A DNA stretch of 64,000 nucleotides, from NCBI GenBank assembly GCA_018228705.1, contig CP073694.1, positions 930,001 to 994,000 of the forward strand, read 5' to 3'. Under the pieces are notes generated by a model. That model was given only the letters and a program-made list of their open reading frames with translations. It was not told where the DNA came from and did not search any database. Both the position numbers and the translations under genes were made by a program. Positions within the stretch are counted from its first letter, which is position 1, and every line of letters starts with the position of its first letter. Below are positions 57,456 to 64,000 of this stretch, piece after piece. Origin of the DNA: Dysosmobacter sp. Marseille-Q4140. GTDB taxonomy: Bacteria > Bacillota > Clostridia > Oscillospirales > Oscillospiraceae.

Positions 57456-60104
57456 TTATAGTGTATGGAACTGCTTTGCTAATTGCATAAACGAGGAGTT
57501 CGGCATGACCTGTTTGGACGGAATGAACAGATATTTCCATTCCTTATAACCATTCGCCTTGCCCCAACGGGTAGCAACTTCGCAGTACTGGATACCGCGC
57601 TTTTTCTTGGCTATGACATCCGGGTCGTTGAGTTTATCTTCGCCCTTAACCTCAACGAGATAGATGACGCTTTCGGTTTCTACAACGAAGTCCGGTTCGT
57701 AGCCGTGTCCGTGATTATAAGTGATATTAAATTCCTGCGGTGCCGGACGAAGCCAGTTCTGCACATCGGTATCATATTCCAATACCCGTGCGAGAAGCAG
57801 TTCCGGGTGGCTATCAAACTTGGCTCGGTCAAACACACCCTTTTTGATGCCATCAAAAAGGACAGACTGGATTTTTTCCGTATAAGCAGAAAAAAGGCCG
57901 ACACGCTCAACATAGTTGTAATGTTGTTCCAGATTGTAGTCTCTGGTGCCGATTACTTCTTCCTGCAGGAATCCGTTCTCGCAGTAGAAGTGCTGAAGCA
58001 TCTGCTTATAGATTTTGTTGCCGATGTCACGCTTGTACATCATTATAATATTCTGCATACCATTGATACCGTAGCGGTCTGCATAGTAGTCACAGACCTG
58101 CGTGATCAGCTTGAACAGCAGAGCGGAGCATTTTTCATAGTCGATTTCTGGTTTTTTGCGAAGCTGCTCCAGAATGACCTTTTTCGGATTATAGCCCTCA
58201 AAATCGATTGCCTCACCCTTGATACGCTGTCTGTCCTGCATATCCTCCAAGTTCTGCACGAGGAGTTCATTTTTGATAGGCACATGGGTAAATTCAGCCA
58301 TATCGAGGTCAAAATCCAAGAATACATATTCCTCCACGCCTGCATCGGTAACCTTGATGCGAGGGATAGGAATAAATTTGCTAACGGCGGCACGATGGGT
58401 TTCTTCCGTTTGATAGAGCATCCATGCAGCCAGAGGCATTTCGTTTTCTTTGAAAATCTCGCCCAAGTCCCTATCATCAACAACCTTCTGCTTGACCGTT
58501 TCCACAATCTGCTGCGCCTGTGCCGGTGTGACAGTATGGCCCGGTGTGTGCTGAATATGGTGTGAAACCTCGGTGCTGATGATTTCAGCCGCCTTTTTCA
58601 GCAGTGCATCCGTGGTATCGGTTTTCGGCAACTGTGTATGCTCATAGGCTTTATCGAGGGTTGTATCCGTAGGAGGCTCAATGGTCAACTGTGTGTAAGT
58701 GGTCTGCTCTGGCGCAATTTCCTCAACCTTGATAACATTACCGGCCTTGAAGATAGAATCGCCCTTTTGAGCCTCTTCCAGAATATCGTTGAACTTATCG
58801 TGAGCAGTCAACATGACTGCATCCACATCTCTGTCCCCGGTACGCTCACCATACGGCAAACGCAGACCTCTGCCGACCATCTGCTCACGCAGGATTTTCG
58901 ATGCAGCGGTGCGAAGCGGCACGATGGTATAGAGGTTATTAACGTCCCATCCCTCTTTCAGCATATTGACATGGATGACGATTTCCACCGGGTTATCCGG
59001 GTTTTCGACATCAAGGAGCAGACGAGTGTTGGCCTCAGTCTCGGAGCCTTTCTGCTTGGAGTGTACAATGATGGTCTTATTGCGGTATGCACCGTTGCGG
59101 AATTCATCGGATTTGATGAAACTTTCCACCCACGCTGCGTGGTCGGTATCCTTGCACACAACGAGCATAAACGGTTTCACGACAGGCTTGCCGTGATTAG
59201 CGGCATAGACCTCCAGTTTGCGTTTGGTGCTTTCGTGACAGGTAATGCCGTCCAGAAGCATCATTTTATCAAGCTGTTCATCACCGAAATTATAAAAATC
59301 AATATCGGAGCGGGTGACCGCAAACGGAGTACGGGTATAGCCATCTTCGATAGCCTTGGACAGCGGATACTCAAAGACTACATTTTTGAACGGCACCTGC
59401 TTTGCCCCCTTGGTCACAAGCGGTGTAGCGGTCAGTTCCAGACCGAGCAGCGGATTCAGTTCGTTAAGAGCCTGTGCACCTTTCTCTGCACGATAATGGT
59501 GCGATTCGTCCATGATAAGCACCAAATCCGGCAGATTGGAAAGATACTGGTAGAACGAGTCACCAATGACCTCGTTCACCTTTTTCATGTTAGCGCCTTC
59601 CTTGTTGAACTTGTCGATATTGTATACGAAGATGCGAATATCGGATTCAAAAAGAGATATGGTCTTATCCCGGTAATCATCATCCGTAATAATCTGCGGT
59701 GGAGTACTGAAACAGCCGAGGCCCTTGAATACATACTTAGCGCTGCTGTTATCACTCAAGTCTCTCTTCAGCTTATCGTAGATGGTGGCATTGGGCGCAA
59801 CGACAAAAAAGTTCTTGATTCCGTGCTGAGTATACAGATAGGCAATAAAAGCACCCATCAGTCTGGTCTTGCCAACGCCGGTGGCGAGGGCGAAGGTCAG
59901 TGACATGAAATCACGCTCAAAATCGGAGCAGATCGGGTACATAGCGTGGACAGCGCCAAGGGCGGCTTTCAAATTCATACCCTTGCGGAGCATAACACTG
60001 TTTACGATTTCCTCCAGAATTTTGAGAGATTTCTCCTGCGGTTTACGCAGGGACATGACACCGCTAATATAGTCAGTGGTATATTGAGGAAAATAATTAT
60101 TCAT
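57456..60104 (-). CDS. res: Type III restriction enzyme, Res subunit
   Basis: This 882-residue protein has a SF2 helicase with Walker A ATGVGKT (74-80), DESH box (199-202) and helicase C motifs (VGRGLRLPYGERTG). A C-terminal PD-(D/E)XK nuclease shows EPDFVVETESVIYLVEVKG. Type III Res translocates along or signals through DNA and cleaves after head-to-head sites unless the partner has methylated it. AGGAGG precedes ATG 60104. It overlaps the Mod stop by 8 bases. Confidence 0.92.
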   Translation of the reverse strand: MNNYFPQYTTDYISGVMSLRKPQEKSLKILEEIVNSVMLRKGMNLKAALGAVHAMYPICSDFERDFMSLTFALATGVGKTRLMGAFIAYLYTQHGIKNFFVVAPNATIYDKLKRDLSDNSSAKYVFKGLGCFSTPPQIITDDDYRDKTISLFESDIRIFVYNIDKFNKEGANMKKVNEVIGDSFYQYLSNLPDLVLIMDESHHYRAEKGAQALNELNPLLGLELTATPLVTKGAKQVPFKNVVFEYPLSKAIEDGYTRTPFAVTRSDIDFYNFGDEQLDKMMLLDGITCHESTKRKLEVYAANHGKPVVKPFMLVVCKDTDHAAWVESFIKSDEFRNGAYRNKTIIVHSKQKGSETEANTRLLLDVENPDNPVEIVIHVNMLKEGWDVNNLYTIVPLRTAASKILREQMVGRGLRLPYGERTGDRDVDAVMLTAHDKFNDILEEAQKGDSIFKAGNVIKVEEIAPEQTTYTQLTIEPPTDTTLDKAYEHTQLPKTDTTDALLKKAAEIISTEVSHHIQHTPGHTVTPAQAQQIVETVKQKVVDDRDLGEIFKENEMPLAAWMLYQTEETHRAAVSKFIPIPRIKVTDAGVEEYVFLDFDLDMAEFTHVPIKNELLVQNLEDMQDRQRIKGEAIDFEGYNPKKVILEQLRKKPEIDYEKCSALLFKLITQVCDYYADRYGINGMQNIIMMYKRDIGNKIYKQMLQHFYCENGFLQEEVIGTRDYNLEQHYNYVERVGLFSAYTEKIQSVLFDGIKKGVFDRAKFDSHPELLLARVLEYDTDVQNWLRPAPQEFNITYNHGHGYEPDFVVETESVIYLVEVKGEDKLNDPDVIAKKKRGIQYCEVATRWGKANGYKEWKYLFIPSKQVMPNSSFMQLAKQFHTL

Positions 60105-61866
60105 CCTGATCCTCCTCATCCCACTCATCGTCATATACCGGCGGATGCACGATGTTCAAATTGTAGTCAGCCTTGCCGAATTCACACCGGCTGAGAAGCA
60201 TCTGCGGAATTTTTTTGATGGTGATGTTGCTGTATGCCTTGTCCAGACCGCTATCAAAGGAACGGCAGGCAATGATGAGATATTCTCCATCCTCCATCGT
60301 GTCCTTGATAGAATCCAGATAGGTGCAGTTGAGATGCCGTGTGGTCACGAAGAGATAGCTGCTCTCGTTGCCAACGGACTGTTTCCAGAACAAGCCTCCA
60401 TCCGGCTGATAGTGGAAACCTTCGTGCAGAGCCACGGCAGCGGCAAGCATATCTGCATCATATTCTTCGTTGATAACATATTCATCAAAGGGGTCACGAT
60501 TGATGAGAGACGGGGCCAATTCAAAGAAACGATAGCCGCCACCGCCAATCCATTCAGCACTCTTTGTGATACCGCTATTGTCGGTGCCGCTGATAATGTT
60601 ATCCAAACGGGGCTTGCATAGAGAGTACGCATGATTGCCCATTTCAACACAAATGTATCTTCTGCCAAGTTTATGTGCAACAGCCGCAGTGGTGCCAGAG
60701 CCGAGAAAGCTATCCAAAACAAGGTCACCAGGCTGTGTACACATCTCAATAATCTGTTGAATCAGTTTTTCTGGCTTTTTAGAGTTAGGGAAATCAACGC
60801 TACCTTCCTTTGCCACATTTTTCATCCAAGCATTCATATCCCAATAAGTACCCTGCAAATCCTTTTTATATAATTTGCCATCTATAACTTCTGATGTATC
60901 TCGCAACCATACGAAAAGTCTACATTTATCACCTTTGTAAAACTGTTCATATAATGTGCCACGATTCTTTCCTGTGCGAGGTACATACTCGATGGATAGG
61001 ACATCATCATCGATACCCATTTCTTGGCGATAATCCATGATGCGCGTTCTTATGGAGGATTGCGCATTTGTAGTCTGGAATATATTAATGCCATATTTTC
61101 GATAGGCATCCTCCTCAGTTATGCCATCTCTCTTGGCAATCTGCTTGATGGACATCATAACAGGGTTGATTCTTCTATAAACCTTAATTTCGTTGCCATC
61201 GCCATCGACAGTAGAACCAATATATTCTTTTTCACCCGGATCAACCAAAACTGTGGTATATTTCCAACTCTTCCCTTCAGCGAGATACTGCTGAATCATC
61301 ACAGAGAGTTCTGTATACTCATAAGGTCCATTGAATAGGGGAAGAAAATCGTATTTCTTTGCATAGATAAGAATGTACTCACAGTTCTTCTTCAAGCGTT
61401 TGTCTTCACCGCCACCGGATGCACCGGCAATGTTTTTCATATTCACGGACACCATGTTAACAAAATTAGCACGACCAAAGATTTCATCGCACAGAATTTT
61501 GAGGTAGGCCTGCTCTTCGTCGCTGATTTGAATGAATATTACACCTTCCTCACAAAGAAGGTTTCTCAAAATTTCAATTCTGGGGCGCATACGATTCAGC
61601 CACAGGGAATGCTCAATCAAGTCTTCATAATACTCATTCATTGCGCCAATGTTATAAGGTGGATCTATGTATATACATTTCACCTGACCCGCAAACCGGG
61701 TCTCTAAAGCTTTCAGCGCCAACAGGTTATCACCATGAATCAACATATTCTCGGTGTCCGGGTCGGCAGCGGTGTTGGAGAGCGCCGCATTCTCAATCAG
61801 CAGACGAGGCTCGATGCGAATAGGCTCGTCCTTTCCATACCATGTAAGTTCCAGTTTATTCGCCAT
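60097..61866 (-). CDS. mod: Type III DNA methyltransferase, Mod subunit
   Basis: This 589-residue beta-class N6-adenine methylase has motif IV DPPY at 68-71 (KCIYIDPPYNIG) before motif I near 384 (LDSFLGSGTTAAVAHKLG), the usual type III Mod order, with a target-recognition region between. It gives the specificity of the Res enzyme. GGAGG lies 8 bases before ATG 61866. It overlaps the XRE regulator by 11 bases. Confidence 0.93.
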   Translation of the reverse strand: MANKLELTWYGKDEPIRIEPRLLIENAALSNTAADPDTENMLIHGDNLLALKALETRFAGQVKCIYIDPPYNIGAMNEYYEDLIEHSLWLNRMRPRIEILRNLLCEEGVIFIQISDEEQAYLKILCDEIFGRANFVNMVSVNMKNIAGASGGGEDKRLKKNCEYILIYAKKYDFLPLFNGPYEYTELSVMIQQYLAEGKSWKYTTVLVDPGEKEYIGSTVDGDGNEIKVYRRINPVMMSIKQIAKRDGITEEDAYRKYGINIFQTTNAQSSIRTRIMDYRQEMGIDDDVLSIEYVPRTGKNRGTLYEQFYKGDKCRLFVWLRDTSEVIDGKLYKKDLQGTYWDMNAWMKNVAKEGSVDFPNSKKPEKLIQQIIEMCTQPGDLVLDSFLGSGTTAAVAHKLGRRYICVEMGNHAYSLCKPRLDNIISGTDNSGITKSAEWIGGGGYRFFELAPSLINRDPFDEYVINEEYDADMLAAAVALHEGFHYQPDGGLFWKQSVGNESSYLFVTTRHLNCTYLDSIKDTMEDGEYLIIACRSFDSGLDKAYSNITIKKIPQMLLSRCEFGKADYNLNIVHPPVYDDEWDEEDQDE

Positions 61867-62092
61867 TGTTGTCACCTCCGTTTTCGCCGTCGCCCGGCAC
61901 AAATTCCAGAATATCATCCACACCACAATTTAGCGTGCGGCAGATACTTTCAATGGTGTCTAACGATACATACCCGTTTTTCTTCATACGGGGGATGATA
62001 TTTGAGGAAAATCCGGCTTGCTGCTGAAGCTTTGTTGTTGTCATATCTCTTTCAATCAGCAGGTGGAACAGTCTTTTATAACTAACAGCCAT
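61856..62092 (-). CDS. XRE-family regulator of the restriction operon
   Basis: This 78-residue Cro/CI HTH protein (FHLLIERDMTTTKLQQQAGF, SSNIIPRMKKNGYVSLDTIE) ends in an acidic tail. It is the first gene of the restriction operon and likely controls it. GGAGG is 5 bases before ATG 62092. A TTGAAA-17-TATAAT promoter at 62132-62160 lies upstream. Confidence 0.85.
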   Translation of the reverse strand: MAVSYKRLFHLLIERDMTTTKLQQQAGFSSNIIPRMKKNGYVSLDTIESICRTLNCGVDDILEFVPGDGENGGDNNGE

Positions 62093-62131
62093 ATTACACC
62101 TCCGTGCGTGTTTTCAATCACATATGAAAAT

Positions 62132-62160
62132 ATTATATCACGCAAATGTGAACTTTTCAA
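62132..62160 (-). promoter_or_regulatory. Promoter of the restriction operon
   Basis: TTGAAA (62155-62160), 17 bases, TATAAT (62132-62137) on the minus strand, flanked by TTCACAT and ATGTGA half-sites that may bind the regulator. Confidence 0.65.
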
Positions 62161-62204
62161 TACCAAGCAGCCTTCTCGCAGTTTTTACTGCGGGAGGGTT
62201 TATT

Positions 62205-62730
62205 TTTTTGCTCTTTTTTCGGCCAATAAGCCCTTTTCTGTCCAGATGGATTGGTGAGAGGACGGAAAAAAATTTTTTCAGTTTTTCGGCCAAACGGCAT
62301 TTTTATCCGCAGTGGATAAGTGAGAGGACGAAAAACAACTTCTGCTCCTTTTTGAGCAAAAGGGGGTTCGATTCGGACAAATTTTTCGCTTATAGGCAGA
62401 GGAAAGAAACATTTTTGATTTTCGTTGAAAAAATCGGCGTTCTCATGTCCGGTGGTGAGTGAAGAAAGAAAATTTCTAAGTTCTCTGTTCAAACCGCAAT
62501 CTCACCTCCAGTGGGTAGTGGGGGGTGACATTTCTCCCATGTAAGTGAGGGCAACAGAAATTTCATAAAAATTATGAATTTCTTCGTCAAAACGCACCGC
62601 CCATCTCCAAAGAGAAGTAGAGGGAAGAAAGTTTCCAAAGTTTTCGGCCAAACCGGGATTTGACCTCCAGTGGGTAATGGGAGCAGGAAAACTCCTCGAC
62701 CATCGTCAGAACGGCTCCTTGCTGACCAAG
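62205..62730. repeat. Degenerate tandem repeat array, about 60-85 bp units
   Basis: Six or seven imperfect units share TTTTCGGCCAAAC (or TTnnGnnnAAAnnG), a TCC(A/G)CAGTGGrTAAGTGAGAGG-like middle and a GAAAGAAAnTTT end. On the minus strand each unit reads as a related peptide of about 22-24 residues (for example FFRPLTNPSGQKRAYWPKKE and VFRPLTYPLRIKMPFGRKTE), but stops and phase changes interrupt it. No complete gene is seen in this 62.16-62.77 kb stretch. Confidence 0.55.
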
Positions 62731-62777
62731 TGCCAACTGTAAGGGGCAACACACAAAATCGAAAGGAGGCACACACA

Positions 62778-62966
62778 GTGCAAGTTCAGTTTGAAAAAAT
62801 ACCACAGTTCCTCAAGGACAACGGCCAGTTCTGCTATTGGCAGTACGAACTGCGGGACGGCGACAAAACCAAGGTGCCCTACACACCGGGTACTGCACGA
62901 AGGGCAAATGTAAAAATCCCTGCCACCTTCACAGCCTTCGAGACTGCGGCATCCGCAACAGGCTAA
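62778..62966 (+). pseudogene. Truncated primase-like N-terminus
   Basis: GTG 62778 after AAAGGAGG opens a 62-residue frame VQVQFEKIPQFLKDNGQFCY with KVPYTPGT, the start of phage/element primase-type proteins (KIP..L..NG.FC.W). It stops where a recombinase sequence begins in another frame, so the gene is truncated by a rearrangement. Confidence 0.65.
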
Positions 62967-63303
62967 CCTCGATGGCAAAATCAGCGATGAGCGTTTTACC
63001 AAGATGGCTGCCACCTATGAGCAAGAGCAGAAAGACCTCCAAGCACGGGTGATTGTCCTGCGTGAGACCCTTTCCCAAGCCAAGACCCAACGACTCAACA
63101 TCGACTCCTTCCTCGCACAGGTCAAAAAGTACACCGAGGTCAAGGAACTGGATGCAGAGATCATCCGAGCCTTGGTAGAGCGCATCGATGTGTTCACGCC
63201 GGAGAAGGTGCCGGGTACCAGAACGAAAAAGCAGACCATCCTCATCCATTGGAACTTCATCGGAGCAGTCGAACTGCCCCAGGAACAGAAAAAATCGGCA
63301 TAG
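62959..63303 (+). pseudogene. C-terminal fragment of a large serine recombinase
   Basis: The frame (NLDGKISDERFTKMAATYEQ, then a coiled coil and LVERIDVFTPEKVPGTRTKK ... NFIGAVELP) is the C-terminal end of a large serine recombinase, without the catalytic N-terminal domain. It is joined within a few bases to the primase fragment, marking the scar of an insertion or excision event. Confidence 0.7.
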
Positions 63304-63426
63304 CCGGATTTCTCCAAACTATGCCGATATTTTTCCAAGGAATTAAATCCCTTAGTGAGACACCCTTTTCCGTGCGCTTTTTATATATACATCACAATCA
63401 TTCCAGTCTTGAGGAGGAACATCACC

Positions 63427-63939
63427 ATGGAACAATTTGAACTTCGCTTCATCGTGTGCGGGAGCGACTTGGCCGCGACCAACGGGTGCGCCAAAATTTT
63501 GTTTGAGGCGCCTCTACCCGGGAAAGTGACGCTGCGCCAGGATGGGAAATTTCTTTTCGGCACCGTGACCATCGGATACGCCGGCGCCGCATCGCCCGAC
63601 TGGCAGGTGGCATTGACCTCCGATCTGCTCACGGAGATCCAGTTCCGGGAGAGGGTGGAATCCGTACTCAGCAAACTCGGTCTGCCGTACTGCATCTTCG
63701 AGGGCACGGAAATCAACCCCGACAGCCAGCTGGGCGAGATGGCCCAGGCGCTGGGCGCCGAACTGCTGTTCCAAAGCATCTGGCAGACGGAGCAGATCGA
63801 CAAATTCTGCTCGAAACACGTCCCCTCCCTGGTGCGGGACGGATGCCTTGACCACATCCTATCCTTTGCAAAGAAGGCCCTGGCCCAGCAGGTTTGGGAC
63901 GATGCCGCCGGGAAGGCGCAGTCGGAGCCGGGGAAATAG
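63427..63939 (+). CDS. Hypothetical protein, 170 aa
   Basis: This is a soluble protein with an N-terminal FELRFIVCGSDLAATNGCAK stretch, a central GTVTIGYAGAASPDWQVAL and a helical C-terminus. GAGGAGG is 6-9 bases before ATG 63427. The upstream bases CGCTTTTTATATATACATC resemble the tail of terminator 2 of the leader elements, as though a leader had been cut. Confidence 0.65.
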   Translation: MEQFELRFIVCGSDLAATNGCAKILFEAPLPGKVTLRQDGKFLFGTVTIGYAGAASPDWQVALTSDLLTEIQFRERVESVLSKLGLPYCIFEGTEINPDSQLGEMAQALGAELLFQSIWQTEQIDKFCSKHVPSLVRDGCLDHILSFAKKALAQQVWDDAAGKAQSEPGK

Positions 63940-63980
63940 CCGGCGCCCATCACATCTGAAAAATATAAGGAGGGATTTTC

Positions 63981-64000
63981 ATGCCGACAAAGCTGATCTG
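63981..64000 (+). CDS. Start of next gene (partial)
   Basis: ATG 63981 with GGAGG upstream opens a frame MPTKLI that runs off the window. No function can be stated. Confidence 0.4.

Noticed and set aside
62157-62776. Minus-strand frames over the repeat array as real genes
   Set aside because: Starts lack ribosome sites, and stops and frame changes occur between units; better described as a degenerate repeat.
1-64000. CRISPR arrays, tRNA and rRNA genes
   Set aside because: No regular short repeats with spacers, no cloverleaf-type tRNA with conserved arms, and no rRNA-like sequence were noticed by eye; small tRNAs could be missed without a scan.

Overview
The window looks like accessory (mobile) DNA from a GC-rich gut-type Firmicute of the Clostridia, most like the Oscillospiraceae. 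Shine-Dalgarno sites are mostly strong (AGGAGG or GGAGG). Promoters are TTGnnn-17-TATAAT. The gene families (DUF4317, PcfJ, XF1762, Tn916-type HTH_16 and sigma genes, stand-alone HipA and AAA_14 ATPases) are typical of integrative/conjugative elements and large plasmids or phage-plasmids of these bacteria. I saw no rRNA, tRNA, ribosomal protein, capsid or CRISPR sequence. Species assignment is inference only.

Layout. 1-13.7 kb (minus strand): one long operon running from a single-stranded DNA-binding protein through a MoxR/CobS-type AAA+ ATPase, a VWA/HELGH protein, a sigma-like protein, a PcfJ protein and a second AAA+ ATPase to a HipA-like kinase and a DNA methylase cut by the window edge. 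13.7-19.6 kb (minus): an XF1762 acetyltransferase-like protein, small membrane and zinc-ribbon proteins, and an NAD-dependent DNA ligase. 19.6-23.9 kb (plus): cysteine-rich proteins, a frameshifted gene, a triple zinc-ribbon protein and DUF4317. 23.9-27.9 kb: a DinG-like helicase, an XRE regulator, a YpsA-like protein and an IreB-like protein. 27.9-32.4 kb (minus): an ADP-ribosyltransferase-like/HD fusion, DUF4406 and an N6-methylase-like protein. 32.4-33.2 kb: a RelE/RelB toxin-antitoxin pair. 33.2-39.0 kb (minus): a tightly overlapping twelve-gene operon that includes NADAR and radical SAM proteins. 39.0-43.2 kb: Fic, then a plus-strand operon. 43.2-47.7 kb: two AAA_14/DUF4143 ATPases, a SEC-C protein and a second IreB-like protein. 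47.7-51.3 kb: a tyrosine recombinase and Tn916-type regulators. 52.06-55.51 kb: a complete IS66-family element with 8-bp target duplication and passenger genes. 55.6-62.1 kb: a visibly more AT-rich type III restriction-modification operon with an OLD-family nuclease. 62.2-63.3 kb: a degenerate tandem repeat array and a chimeric gene scar.

The most striking observation is a repeated regulatory leader. Seven copies (about 13.6, 19.5 minus, 19.7 plus, 32.3, 38.9, 40.9 and 51.45 kb) share a TTGmmm-17-TATAAT promoter, a short hairpin whose sequence varies while its pairing is kept, a CCGTGTTTC-like block, and one or two intrinsic terminators placed before the first gene. Six of the seven sit at the head of the main operons of unknown function. 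The self-contained defence, toxin and recombination genes (Fic, RelBE, AAA_14, restriction, recombinase) have separate promoters. This looks like a coordinated regulon controlled by termination/antitermination. All product names come from motif reading and memory of families; no search was run.
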